Shown: piece by piece, positions 31,473 through 44,327 of the stretch | Position numbering within the stretch: position 1 is the stretch's first letter | Layout of the letters: every line of letters starts with the position of its first letter | Notes under the pieces: model-generated | Told to the model about the DNA's origin: nothing | The model's input: only the letters and a program-made list of their open reading frames with translations | Databases searched by the model: none | Position numbers and translations under genes: made by a program | Assembly (NCBI GenBank): GCA_036874045.1 | Contig: CM072335.1 | Coordinates: 27,101,501-27,165,500, forward strand | DNA length: 64,000 bases | Reading direction: 5' to 3' | Origin: Cymodocea nodosa | Lineage: Eukaryota > Streptophyta > Magnoliopsida > Alismatales > Cymodoceaceae

Positions 31473-34400
31473 TCTCGTTTTCCGGAAAGGAGGGAGAGAA
31501 GACAACGTACGTGATTTTGGTGCTGGCTGGGTGTTATCATCATCTTCTAGCGTGAAGATGATGATTGATGGATCGATGTTTTGCTTATTGTGTCGCTTGG
31601 AAGAAATTCGCACTTTTATTCTTTGTTAGTTATTGTTGGTCGTCGATGGGAGATGGTGTAGGCTGCTAAGAAGCATCTTGTTGCTGGCTGGTATTGTCGC
31701 TATGGTGTGTATTGTACCCGCTGCCCTATATAAACCTAATAACGTTTGGTTGTTCGTCCTTCTACGATATTTTGAAGTCGTATTCTTGTTGCTGTGGCCC
31801 TAGGGTTTTCAGCTTCTAAATGTTGGTATTGTGTACCGAACTTCGGAGGGTTCATGTCTCTCTCTCTCTTAAAAAAAAAAAAATGTGCCATAAGGCGATT
31901 CTTTTGAACTTCGATGATATGCAATGATATTTGTAATTTTTTATGATTTAAACTTTTCACAAAAAAGCTTTCCACCTATCCTCGAAGGTGATGGCAGAGA
32001 ACGTCGACACCGAAGCTGGTGACGAGTGAGGAAACGAAAAAGGATCGACGAACACGGAAGGGTAAAGCCGAGGAAGTCGTATCAGCCGATGTTACCGCTC
32101 CGCTGGTAGCTTAAGCGGACGGGAACGTAAGGAAGGGGAAATTTGAAGATCCGATGCATCATCGACCAATTAATTCTACATCGGAGAAGGTCAGGGCGTC
32201 GAGAGAGAGTCGAGCTCTTCGGTGCTTGATGATGCTCTCGTAAGATGGTCCGGTGGAATGGGGCAAGTTTGGTTCTCTACTCTCTCATCCTAGAACGGTT
32301 TCATTTTTATAGTTTATACTTGTGGATGTCAGGGGAACAGAGATTTCTTTCGGGATCGGTTGGCTAATTTAATCAGGGATTTTAATCTGCCGCTGTTTTT
32401 ACTTGGAAACTTCAGTAGTCAATAGCTCCTACCACTCGGGAAGAGATCCTCAAGAAAATTTAAAACTAACACACGAGAAATCTAACCAGGAAAGGCTGAA
32501 TATGAAAAACTCATAACATTTTCAACATTGCTTTATTTACCGGTATGATTTTTAAATCTCGACAGCACCCCTCGTCTATTTTTGAAGAGATTCGTATTGG
32601 TGATGGCACATTCAAGAAGAGGGCAAAGAATGTCCAAGACAATCACTGTTATTACGAGAAGATGCTCTGGGGAGCAGGAAGGCACAGAGCTTCAGAATTT
32701 AAAACGAAAACCATCTAGAAGGAGACATCCAAGTCTAAGTATCCTCAAGCCATGCAGGTGCAGACTTTTCCATTCGGGAAATTCTGGAAGATGGCACAAT
32801 CAACTCCGAGAGTTCAAATCTCTGGGTGGAAATCTGTACATAAAGCAATCATGACAAGGCCGAAGCTTACATCAGATATTGATAATCTTCCTAATCATTT
32901 GTAATCCAGGTTGTGTGGAATCAATATCTATTGTTAGAGTCCATGTTTGTAAACAAAGTAATGAAGATACTGGACAAAGACGTCAAGCTGGAAAGATTCA
33001 GTTCCAGTTCCGTACAAGAGCTCTACGTGAAGGCCATGAAGTGGAAGAAGCTGCTTTTGATCCTTGCTGCTCAATGGAGAACATAGAAAATGAGATGTGT
33101 TGTTACCTTCAATGGACAGCAGATCAATCCTAGATCCTTATCTAGAAGCTATACACGTGTTATATGGGACAATGTTTAGTTCTTTTAAATAGATGGGCCG
33201 TAAAAAAAAACAGAAAACTATTGATTGTGCATACCATACAAGTTGCGAACAGTACATCTGCTTGACTAATTTTAAGCAACTAAGCTTTGTTCAATATTGT
33301 ATGGTTTCTTGGTGACAACTGCAATAATTTAATTGATAAAAACAACAAAGATCTTACAATTTTATTTTTCTACTTTTATACAACCATAAAGTTGTTCTTG
33401 CAAAAACACTTTGCAGTTGCATCTTATTCACGCCACCACAGATGAATGATTGAGATGTGTTCAATTACCGATTTTTATCCAACTCTTGATTTCACGAATA
33501 CTGCTTTAATCATAGCTAAAAAGGCCTAGAAGATGAGGTAACGATGAAAAAGGAATTTTTGACATTTTATATGAGGTTGCATGTTTACTGTTTTATAAGC
33601 ACATAACAATGTTTTAATGCTTTAACTGTTAAGGGTAGCAATCAAGTTTTCTAAATATGGAAGTTAAACTTTGAAATGGATTTGAAACAGAATAAAGGTC
33701 AGAAAAGAACCCCACACAGGTGAGAAAATCTTGTGTTCGGAGTGATCCAGGAATTCCATATACATAGATGGGATGGGATGCAATGTTTATTGAAAACACT
33801 TTAAAATCATTAACCTTTTTGATAAGTTGTCTACACGTCTTGACAACAATATAGCGATATGCTTTCAAGTTTTCCTTGATGACGATATAATCAATTCATT
33901 TTGGCGACTGGACTGCTACCGTAGCTCTACAAAGGCTCTAATGCATCCCTTAAATTTTGTTCTCCGATCCGTCCAAAATTCACTTAGACCTCATCCCACA
34001 ATAACATTCACACCTCATGTAGGTCACCCTAAGCCCAACAAAGTCCCCCAACACTCAAGTTATATTCTTATTAATCAACCTAGGCAACTATTATCAAACA
34101 CAAAGTAGTCTATTTCGAAGAAGCACCAAATATACTAAAATTACCATCCATCCGCAAGATACAGTGAACCACCTAAAGTCAAGTTTCAGGTTGAACCAAA
34201 AAGTAGCATGCATTCCAAAAGTTCCCAACATTCACCCTTACCTGCCCTATAGGCATGGAAGCTGGGAATGTCAGTGAAGGCATAGGGCTAGGATGATTTA
34301 GCCCAAAAATGCATTGTAATCAGCACTTGTACTTTCCTATTGTTGAGGACAGATCTGGGATCTGTTTTGAGGGGTTTTCACATCCACCATTAAACTTAAC

Positions 34401-34952
34401 TCGAATTTGCATCCAATGGATCAGACTATCATATTACCTCTTTGTGAAAGTCACCGCCCCAAGGAATATTGCCCAAAAATGCATGTGCCTATTTCAAATG
34501 AACAAGAATCCCAAATAATGCTCCACCTCTCAATCTCAGTACATTCTGATATTTTCTCGACATAAAAAAGTGCAATTTATTTCTGATTATATATCCAGAA
34601 GCGGGATGAAACAATGCAAATACATGATTCAAACAATTATGCAATAGCATTCAAGCAAAATCAGTATGAAATTTACCTTAACAACCAGATTAAAGAACCT
34701 TCGTTTCATGGAATAGTTACGTGATCAGAAAAGCAGCAAGGCATGATTGAAGGCATCAGAAGAGAGTTGGGATGATCCTTTACCGGTTCCCTTGATGACT
34801 GGGCAATTACAGACCACCGGTAACTACCAGATGGGCAAACATAATAACATGCAGTCGAGTATTTGACTGATCTTCTTGAAAGTTTTATTAATAATACCAA
34901 CCATGATAAGAAGCTTAAAACCACTGTCCAACAACACCACTGTTAAACAACA
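31473..34952. other. Actin 2 3' UTR and spacer to GRXS15
   Basis: The copy-1-like 3' UTR ends at 31718. A CT run followed by a 13-A run lies near 31858-31883. A possible decayed coding remnant is listed separately (32590-33180). From 33200 to 34950 the sequence is AT-rich. GCCCAAAAATGCAT occurs twice, near 34300 and 34470. I found no gene. Confidence 0.5.
32590..33180 (+). pseudogene. Possible decayed coding remnant, family not recognised
   Basis: On the plus strand a protein-like stretch reads RIGDGTFKKRAKNVQDNHC, then PQAMQVQTFPFGKFWKMAQ, then, after a frame change, VNKVMKILDKDVKLERFSSS and VQELYVKAMKWKKLL. Its composition and charge pattern look like real protein rather than random translation, but stops interrupt it and there is no convincing start. 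I do not recognise the family. It could be a relic of a host gene or of a mobile element. Confidence 0.3.
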
Positions 34953-37374
34953 TCACTTTTCTTGTACAGTCTCAGCTATGCCCTTTAGTTTTTCTTTCAG
35001 CTCACCACTCTGCACCAGAAGAGATGTTGAGAATTGCAAAATCAAGATCTCACTGGCAATATGATTAGTATGAATTTCCTAATTAATCTTCCTTTGTAAC
35101 TTACTTGGTGCATATTGAGAATGATATCAGATCCCCCGATAAACTCACCCTTAATGAAAATCTGTGGAAACGTAGGCCAGTGGCTGCATAAAGAACAGAA
35201 ATCTCAACTTTCTTTGGCATTTTAAGTAAAGATTTGTCATTTGTTGGGAGCAAAAAAAATCCAATTTTGTAGGTGAGAAAGGAACCCAATACTACCGTGT
35301 TCATTGATGCATGAGATCAGCCAAGCAAAATGAAAAATGCTGAATGCATGCAGAATGATATAAAAGTACGCAAAGATTTACTTGCAAAAAATTGGGGTCA
35401 AATTTCCAACCTAACACTTTTCACCTAAGAGAAGCTAATTCAAAGTCCAAAATGAATAATTAGAAAAAAATTATTCAATTTGGAACATGTCTGTATGAAG
35501 CATAAGGAGCAACTTCAGCAAGGGACATGATATGGAGTAGAGAACCAATAAAAATTAAAAGCACAATGAACTTTACACTAATAGGAAAGAATAAAAATAG
35601 AAGGAAATGCTGGTTGATGTCTAAAAACTTTGAAATTTTAACTTTCTCAAATAAAAAATAGAATAAAATTATGGAAAATTTACAGAATTTCCAGGAGGAT
35701 GTAGGAATATGCAAAGGACTTTCTTTTCTAGTTATTTTTGAAGCAACATAACACATATTTTGGCTAGGTTAAGTTGTTGCTCAGGAATGGTAAAGATTCA
35801 CCAAGAAAAGGACAAAGGGATAAAGTCAAAATTCTGAATGATGTTTGTGCTGCTTAATGCCTATGCCTTCAATTGTCACTGTTCACTGGGCTGAAGCAGG
35901 AACTGAGTACCAGCCACAATGTAAGTAGATAATGTGGATTCATATTGCAAGACCAAACAACAGGAAGCAATGGATCATGTTTCACTAGCTAGAATTTAGG
36001 AACTCAATGATGTAAGCAAGCTGCTCAAACGCAGAAACAATACCATCCTTTTACAACATAAAACCTCTTTCAAAACTATATAAGCTTCCTCCAAGGAATA
36101 TGGTTTTCCAGGTCAAAAATGGACTATATCAAAGAATCTTGAGCTCGTGGTGTAGGCATGACCTGAAATTTATACACTTAGTTCTCGGTAAACTTGACTA
36201 CATCTGTAATTATTCAAACTGTGAATTACGTGCATGCTAAACATGAGCTTCTTCGAGCACCATTTTGAATTTGATTAAGGCAAATATGACATAATGATCA
36301 ATTCTAAAAGGATGGCATAGATCATCCTGTTGACTAGAGAAAGGAAGTGCATGAAAAAAATGACAAGTATCAAGTGATGATGAATCTGGACAAACATAAA
36401 TTACCTAAAGGCTTTTACACTGTTCTTAAGCTCTAGATCTTCCAGAATATTCCTTGAATTAATAGGGACCCCTGCAAAATGCATATCAGAAAAATAAAAC
36501 GAGAAAAAATGGCCTCATGAAATTAATGGACAAAAATTAGTAACGTGACAGACGGTTCATGAAGAGGAACAGTAAAAAATTGTCTCTCTGGCGAGATTAA
36601 AAATTTTCTACAACACATAAACAACAGAACTAGTGCCAGTGGTTTCCCATAAATCTATTGGAACCCCAATCAATTTAATACTCACAATCTACATTTAAGC
36701 TGATCCTATCCAACATTTTCTTCGAAAAACATTAATTCAACCGTTAACCAACCAGATATTATTCCATACCATATACTTTCAAGACTCGGACTGCTAATGA
36801 ACTGAAGCCGCAGGCAGGTGCGTCAGGAATCCCCTTCATATAAATCATAACAGGATTTTCTTTGACGTCCTACACCAAATCAGCTATGTCAAAAAGGAAT
36901 GACGGATTGCAAACGATGGAATAAGATTTTCTTTCCTTGCACTGATGAAACGAAACCTACAGAATGTTCACTTACATGAACAATCAGCAAGTTTACCTGC
37001 TCAACAATATCCTTCAGTGTCACATTCGAACCCGCAACCTTGCTGGTGGACTGGAAATCCTCGTGGGAATCGGAACCGCCGGACACCGAAGAATACGTTG
37101 CCACACCTTGTCGACAGAAAATTCGAGATGATGCCTGGAAAAATAGATGAAATAATGGGAGACTTACTTAAAAAAAGTACCCCCAAATTGCAAATTCAAC
37201 AAAGAAACGAGCCATTTCTACGCAACTAATGTGTAAGATCCTATATTTCTACAACAGATCGAAACCTAAAATGCAAAAGGCGAATTTTGATTATGTCCTA
37301 ACCATTGAAGGTCTAAGGGGACCGTAAGATTCAGTGATTCCCTTGAAGGCCATGTTGACCAAGGACCGAGCCAT
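34953..37374 (-). CDS. GRXS15: Monothiol CGFS glutaredoxin, mitochondrial type
   Basis: Exons in minus-strand order: 37374-37303, 37134-36997, 36869-36770, 36471-36405, 35183-35105 and 35009-34953, giving 170 residues. The first about 50 residues ([12 protein letters not shown] through [15 protein letters not shown]) look like a mitochondrial presequence. The glutaredoxin domain follows: [18 protein letters not shown], the [12 protein letters not shown] active site, [30 protein letters not shown] and [21 protein letters not shown] glutaredoxins of this class bind a 2Fe-2S cluster with glutathione and pass it on in mitochondrial iron-sulfur protein maturation. Length and domain order match Arabidopsis GRXS15. 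The start is the first ATG after an apparent 5' UTR intron acceptor (about 37397). Confidence 0.95.
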
Positions 37375-37700
37375 GTTAGCTTCAGCGGAAAATCCTGTAA
37401 AATTTCAGGTATCAGCAATCAATAGTTGCGACTTCGACAGATACAAAGTTGCCTAAATCCTCGAAAAATGGAACATGAGTTTAGGGTTGGGATACGGCTA
37501 GATAAACGACGTTGAATGGGGGGAGGAGGAGGAGGAGGAGGAGGAGGAGACGGAAGGAAAAGGCCAAACCTCGTGCGGAATGACGAGCGCCGCCTAGTGC
37601 CCAAGTGGCGGTGGTGGCACCTGGCACGGTGAGGTTGACGGTGAGGTGAACCGGCGCCGAAGTGGTGGAGGGAGGAAATAACCAGAAAAAAAGGGCATTT
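37375..37700 (-). promoter_or_regulatory. 5' UTR and promoter region of GRXS15
   Basis: On the minus strand an ATTTTACAG acceptor near 37397 and a GAG/GTTTGG donor near 37572 suggest a 5' UTR intron. It contains a GGA/TCC triplet run (37518-37551). The upstream GC-rich stretch to about 37680 is the likely leader exon. Confidence 0.45.
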
Positions 37701-40700
37701 ATTGATCACTTTTTTTTCTGGCCGTTGGATCTATCTAACGATCGATATCAAATCTAATAATTACATAGCAAATTAAAAATCAAAATAATTCTTTTCAACT
37801 TTATTCGTGTGTATACATGTAAGAGTTTATTTATTTGTGAATGTGATTACAAAAGGTTCGTACATATATATATATTTTTTTCATTCTTCCTCTTTCTCCA
37901 CTTCACGTTCATTTTGTCGAATCCATAAACGTAGATAAGATATATTGAGCAACAACATCAAGTAATAGGTAAAGAACATCAAGTGAGTAGGAAGCGAACA
38001 ACAAACAAGAAACATCAAGTGAGTTACCAGTGAAGAGCGTGAAGTGAGCATTTGGTGACGGGCATTGGGCAAGCAACATTGATTCATGTGAAAGTTTTTT
38101 TGATAACGAGCATCAAACAAGAGAGGAGTGTCAAGCAAAACAATGAACATAAACATTGAGAGTGTGCTTCAATCAAGTTGACTGTTGACTCTTGTGATGT
38201 AACAGATTGAGGAGCTTTACTTCTGCTAACGATAGAGGAAAGTGGGGGTTGACGATCGACCCTGGGAGGAGGATAGGGCGGGGAGTATGCTCAACTACAG
38301 TGAAATTCATCCAGAATTTAGCATTAACATCACAAACTTCAGTGTTCATTTTGACAGAGTAGTATTCATTTTGTTTCACACACGATAAATACAACTATCA
38401 TTGCAATAACAAAGGTAACGATTTTGTTCCGAAGAACCCTTTGGCATGCATAAAAACCAGAGATCGAGACATTATTATTGAAAGTAAGGACGAAAAAGAG
38501 GCGATCAATATTTAAAAACCTTGGCAGAAGAGGTCGGTCACCTGAGGCATAAAAACCAGAGGTGTCGAGGTCATCGTTGGTCACGGGAGAGGGCGGCGAT
38601 CACAAAAGAGGGCGTCAGTGAAAAAAAGACGGCGTCAATTGCAGAAGAGGTGTCAATCGTGGAAGATGGTGTCGGTCGCAGTAAGAGGTCCTCAATTGTC
38701 ACAGGGAGAGAAGGTTGAAGGTTTCTCGAAGAGAATGTCACAACTTCAATCTCAAGTAGGAGTCATGCGGATTCAACCGCGAAAGGAGGTGCGAGGTCAG
38801 AATTTCTGAAATTCGAAAGGGTACATGTGGGATTCTCGGGAAATTAAAACCTTTTGTACGAAGGAAAATTTTCAAAATTTTTCCAAAATTCTAGAAAGCA
38901 CGTACATCTTTATAATTTTCCCAACGTTCTCTTTCCACCGATTCTCAAGATTCCAGAAGCACAAACCCCTGCTACCAAAGAGTTATTTAAGATTATGAAA
39001 ATTCCTATTCATCGTTAAAATTTAAATTTTGATCGTTTATTTATATTAACTTTTACTAATTTCAGAAAAACATTGACATACTACTCCGCATGCAATGTGT
39101 TCTTATTTTCTTCCATAAACAAATATTTTCTTTTCTTAACAACATAATATTCCACCGTTATGTAAAATTTAAATTTCGATAAAAATTCCTGGTTAACATA
39201 ACAATAAGAGTTTATTACGTAATGTTACTTCAGCATTTGCAAAATGCCATCATCATATTAAACAACTACGGCAAGCCTACACCTCACCATCTTAAAGTCT
39301 ACTACGCACCCACAAGTCCAGCGTGTCATTTATCACTATTATTATTATTATGATGGTCATCGGAGTTCAATATTGACGTAGCTAAAAATGCAGTACTTAT
39401 TCACGGTAGGCACATTAATTTAAATTCATCCACGGAAAAAATTATATTTTTAGAATAAATATTTTTTAAAAACGCCTATTTAATTCCAATGTAATCTTAA
39501 TCATTAATAAATTTTAAATATGTATATACATCATAAAATAAATATTTACAATATTTTTACTATAAGTAATTAGAACTCACATTGTTGATGTTGTTATTAC
39601 TATTAATTTTTTTTTATCGAACTAATGTCCTTTTTTCTTTGAATTGGAAATGTTATCCTATAATAACGATCTTTTATTATTAAACTCTAATACTAAAAAT
39701 CATATATTTGCAGACATAAGAATTCGAATAAGTAATTATGAATCGTGAACTTTCATTTCAAATTTGCCGTCGTCGTTGTGGTGGTGGTGGTGGTGGTCGT
39801 CACCGTTGGAAGCAGCGGCAGAGGGAGAGTGAGAGAAAAGCTTCCCTTGTTTTGGAATACAGGCGGAAACGGCAGCGGAATCGTTGGTTCATACGCGTAC
39901 CTGGTCGTCTTATCGTCCAAGTGTGCTCTCCGACCCTCCCAATTTAATTTCTACACGAACGCCGACGCATCCCTGCATCATCTTTATAAAAATATATACA
40001 CACACATATGTACAAAAAAAACTCCTGTGAGTGGAGGTGGCAGGCGTAGATAATCGGGGTAATTACGGGGAGTAAGGATTACATGATATTACACACGTTT
40101 TTCCAATACCAAATTAAAATGCGTGACAAATAATAAGGGAAAGTAGTAGTTTGATCATAATTATATCATGGCAAAACTGAAAGGAACGTTTTTATTACGT
40201 GAGATGGGCGCGGGTTCGGGTTACTCACGAAGCAGTGGTTGATAAGGAGTGGATGATGTGGGCAAGGCACGATAAGTGCGCGGTGGGAGCTTCGTGACCA
40301 CTTGAACTACACGTACACGTACGTACGTGTATAAATATACTCTTCGTATGTACGTATTTGGTTGTGTTTAGGGTGAATCTGAATTCTGAAATAAGATGCA
40401 GATGCGAATGTGAATTTTTGGAGCGTTATTCTAAAAGCACGGAAAACAAACCACCATACTTTTTGAATGTGATAATTCTAATTACGTACCGTCCACTGCA
40501 ACAACCACACTAAACCATTTGCCACCTTCCCACGGAAAGCAGACCCGCTCACGAAAATAGCGGTGGCAGTGGCTTTCGAGCGCCACCTTCCTCCGCCTCC
40601 CTGCTCGCACTCCGGTCTCCTCTTCTTTTGAGTCCTGGGCTGTTCCCACCGTTTTCTTGCGTTTGTTTACCATCCCATGTGCCGAATACCACTCACACCA

Positions 40701-40830
40701 TCGAAATGTTCAAATCTATGTATAGAGTGATAACAAATACAGGAAAACGAGGTCATATATAGAAAATTTGAACTCTAATATATATATTTTATATATATAA
40801 TATAATTATGTTACGGAAAGTGGGGAAGAA
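37701..40830. other. Intergenic spacer, GRXS15 to ENOD93
   Basis: This spacer lies between two divergent promoters. I found no gene. 37950-38150 and 38520-38720 hold loosely repeated words (CATCAAGTGAG-type, and AGAGG-GTC-GTCG-type). A GGT/GTC triplet run lies at 39778-39806. An ACGT-rich palindrome at 40314-40331 is listed separately. Confidence 0.5.
40314..40337. promoter_or_regulatory. 18-bp ACGT palindrome overlapping a TATA-like box
   Basis: TACACGTACGTACGTGTA (40314-40331) is a perfect palindrome with overlapping ACGT cores, the core bound by plant bZIP factors. TATAAATA overlaps its right end (40330-40337). It lies 714 bp upstream of the first ENOD93 start codon, and no transcript is visible directly after it, so its role is unknown. 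Confidence 0.4.
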
Positions 40831-40834
40831 GGGG

Positions 40835-40901
40835 GGCCAAAACGGTGGACTCCTGCCCCCAAGAAATCGAAGCAAAACCAGCAAACGTTTCCGCTATAAA
40901 T
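40835..40901 (+). promoter_or_regulatory. ENOD93: Conserved promoter block of ENOD93 copy 1
   Basis: GCCAAAACGGTGGACTCCT, then AGCAAAACCAGCAAAC, then CTATAAAT (40894-40901), in the same order and spacing as upstream of copy 2. The TATA box is 151 bp before the ATG. Confidence 0.7.
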
Positions 40902-41044
40902 CACGACCACTGCCACCTCCCCGACTCCAACACCGCTAACGCTTCTTCCTCCATAACTGCACCAGACTCAATACTCCTTTGCCCTTCCGTTCTTCTCCTC
41001 CTTGATCTTCACCAGCTTGTGCAGATAATAATTAATTGGGTGAA

Positions 41045-41677
41045 ATGGCAAGCGTCTCCCGTTCTTCCATGGAGCAGAGGCTGGCAATGGCGAAGAAATG
41101 CTCCCATGGTACGCGCACCCAATCCTTGTCTTTGCTAGTCTTTTGCAATGAGAATGCACGTTCTGAGACTACCTCCTCTTCCTCTTCTTCTATTCGTGGG
41201 TTTTATGGCAGAGGGAGTTGTAGCAGGAGCAAGGGCAGCTGTGGTCGCGACCATTGCTTCTGCAATTCCAACCGTGAGTTTCACATCACTACATAGAGAA
41301 TTAATTAATTAATGGCTTCTGCCTTTCTCCAAGTTCCATCCATTAATCAACGATTTTCCGATTTGAATGTGGGTTTAATCGATCAATCTGAAACAATTAA
41401 TGGCATGCATGTAGTTGGCAAGTGTGAGGATGCTGCCATGGGCAAAGGCCAACCTCAACCCAACAGCTCAAGCACTGATAGTCTCCTCTGGTAAGCGATC
41501 TACCTCATGTCCTGTACCAGTTAGTAGTCCCTTATTGCCAACTCGAAATACATGCCAGCTGATTCATATATGATCCGCGCAAAAACTGGTGCAGCTGCAG
41601 GTATGGCATATTTCATTGTCGCCGACAAGACGGTGCTGGCCTCTGCAAGAAAGAACTCCTTCGGCCGCCCCGTGTGA
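41045..41677 (+). CDS. ENOD93: Early nodulin 93-like protein, tandem copy 1
   Basis: Exons: 41045-41108, 41212-41273, 41415-41490 and 41595-41677, giving 94 residues, the family's normal size. The start MASVSRSSMEQRLAMAKKCS is followed by HEGVVAGARAAVVATIASAI, LASVRMLPWAKANLNPTAQA, and AAGMAYFIVADKTVLASARK ending NSFGRPV. It has two hydrophobic segments, near residues 24-42 and 66-80. ENOD93 was first described as a nodule-induced gene but is widespread in non-legumes. Recent work links it to mitochondrial cytochrome c oxidase and respiration (established knowledge, not seen here). The second copy lies 2.65 kb downstream with identical exon lengths. Confidence 0.95.
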
Positions 41678-44130
41678 GTCAATCAATATCAAGCAAGGTC
41701 GGGCGGGGGTAACACCCATGTTTGATGCTTAGTTGGGTTGTTCTCGTTCTGGTTCCCAACCTTGTTTTGTTCGTGATGCTACCTACTTCTGCAAGACAGG
41801 CGGCACATATGTATGCTAGACATTTGCATGGGTATATACATGGCACCCATCAGTATGTAATCCAAATCTACTAAATCAACGCAGAAATCTGTCATGACTT
41901 TTCATGCAGAATAAAATAGCCCATGAACTTCGAAAATTTATTTGTGACAATTGGATCGATCACCGTGGCATCCGGATGCTAATCAACCAAACCATAAAAT
42001 AACAAAAATACATGCCATCATCTTTTCAGAAAAGAAGACGGTGATCTCCATGTGACTTGCGATGCAACTCTGCTATTATAATATTTAATTGCACAAACGT
42101 TATCGTGATCATGAACCTGGACTACCCCTCCTTCTCTTTTTCCTCTTGCAACTTGGCAGTGCTCATCATCGTTTGGAGTGAAAATTTCCATGGATGTCTG
42201 GGCATGGTTTCAATCACATGGATGAGCAGGACATGTGTTCGCGTTCAGGGGAGTACTTCCACTTTCTTGGGAGTTGGGGATGGCGGTGGACTCCGATCTG
42301 ACCATTGGAAGACTGACGTTTCCTTCCATCTCATGGCATCAGTACATCGTCACCTCTACAGGTGGAGTGCTGTGCTGCATCGTAAAACCACTGGTTTCCT
42401 CCCTTAAGCGCCGCTTGTATTTTGCCCTGTTGTTGACGTATTCTCGGGTGTGATTGAATTTAATAAAAAATATAATTTGATATAAAATACATAATTAATT
42501 TTAAATGTCTACGTTATTCCGACATATGAAATGGTCGATAAAAATGGTCTCCGAAACCATTGATATATAAGTGCAATCAGACGTAATCTATGGTTATTTT
42601 GTAATATGCGAGGAAAAAAACAAGGGATCGATTTTATATAAGTGCAATCATGATCTATTTGAGCAAGTTGGGTTCCAGATGCCTTCTTTCAGATATTATC
42701 ATATCAAATATAAGACGAATTGTTCCATTTAAAAAGAAATACTTCAATGAACGGTGGATCTTAACAGCGGGAGTATTACAAAAGGTTTTTGAGATATAGA
42801 CATTTAAATTACAATTAATCAGCAGACTAGAAAAGTCTTTTTCTATATTTACCCATTTTTTTCTTAACTGTAACGTTCTTTAAGTTTTGTAAGTATCATT
42901 TCGAGTATCTATGTGTGTTCATTGAGATATAATGTGGAAACATATAGGGGCATTCATCAGAAAGATTATTTTAATATCAATTCATTTTAATTTTTTTAAT
43001 AGTTTACGTAGAAGAATTATATTTTCCATCAAAGACTCGTAAAAAAAAAAAGACAGGTCACATTCATGCGTGATGTATGCAAGTCTGAATTGATCAACAC
43101 TAGTTAGTTCAACAGTATTGATCTGCTCCTCATTTTCTATACTTGATTAAATGATCGAGAATTGCACGTGAGAATTAGATAATAGACCAAAAAATAGTAC
43201 GATTATTTCTTAACTTGACCTAACGGTGCCAATTTTGCTTATCGTTTTGACAACTGCAAATCGATGAATCCAATTAAAGTCTAGTAGTAACTGTGTGCCA
43301 GCCAAGACTTTGTAAACATGGTCATATATCATTCAATAAGATTCAAATTCTAATTGCTAGAAACGAGTCTTACATAAACGATGGCACGCATTTCCCCATC
43401 TTTGAATGGGTATGCCTGTCATTTGCACACAAATATCTGTAATCAACTTTGACAAACTTCAAATACCCGTGACCACAGACTAAGACCGTAAGTAGATTGA
43501 GTGCGACTCAACTCATTCATCTGCTTCAATCTTTTACCTAACGAAGTAAAAGATGAATGAAGCGATCACATCCCACTAGCAATGCTGCCATGACTTCCAA
43601 GTTGCTTTACCAAAAAAATGGCTCACCTTTAGATAACTTCCATGACTTAAAAAACATGTAAGCAACAATGACAGTTAGTGGTCGTTCATCGTATTATTTA
43701 AAATATATTTAACTTAAAATTTGCTTTCAGTAAAGACTATATTTAGAACATATACATACATATATATTCTTTATAAATATTATATTTATCAATAATAAAA
43801 TTTAAATCGATATGTTTAATTAAATATCTACAGTATTTTTAAACATAGGTAATTAAAATCATAAAAAAAAAATAAAACCCATCCCGTCCGTCTCTCTCTG
43901 TGGTTGCACCTAGACAAAATTCCCCCAGTTTTCATACTTGAAGTTCCACCAACCCCGGAAACCCAAAACCATTGGTGCCCCACACACTAAGATAATAAAT
44001 AATTAAGCTGCTCACTGAGACGGACGGAGGAGGTAACGTGCTCAAAAGCCTTTGAAATCTGTTCATCAAAGATCTAGGAATGGATATGGAGCGTCATCTG
44101 TCTGTGTGGGTTCCTTCTTTGTGTGAGGAG
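41678..44130. other. Spacer between the ENOD93 copies
   Basis: AT-rich over most of its length. 42100-42420 is GC-richer, with an open frame containing FAFRGVLPLSWELGMAVD, but it has no family match that I recognise and may be chance. I see no other gene. Confidence 0.5.
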
Positions 44131-44197
44131 AGCCAAAACAGTGGACTCCTCCCCAAGGATTCCGAGCAAAACCAGCAAACCTGTTGCCTATAAATAG
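44131..44197 (+). promoter_or_regulatory. ENOD93: Conserved promoter block of ENOD93 copy 2
   Basis: AGCCAAAACAGTGGACTCCT (44131-44150), then GAGCAAAACCAGCAAAC, then CTATAAATAG (44188-44197). It matches the copy 1 promoter almost base for base over about 65 bp. The TATA box is 140 bp before the ATG. Confidence 0.7.
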
Positions 44198-44327
44198 CCT
44201 TCACCATGCCCACACCCCTACCACCACTATCACGCTCCACCTGAACTCTCACCGCAACCCTCAAGCATAGAGTTCTTCTCTCTTCTTCCGTCTGGTTCTA
44301 AGTCGTGGGCAAACACTAGCTAGTGTA

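Noticed and set aside
37419-37709. A 96-codon minus-strand frame with a proline run
   Set aside because: It reads the GRXS15 leader and a TCC triplet repeat. The real start, with the conserved glutaredoxin frame, is at 37374.
42057-42453. GC-richer open frames between the ENOD93 copies
   Set aside because: There is no family resemblance and there are no supporting splice sites. The frames overlap each other, as expected for chance reading.
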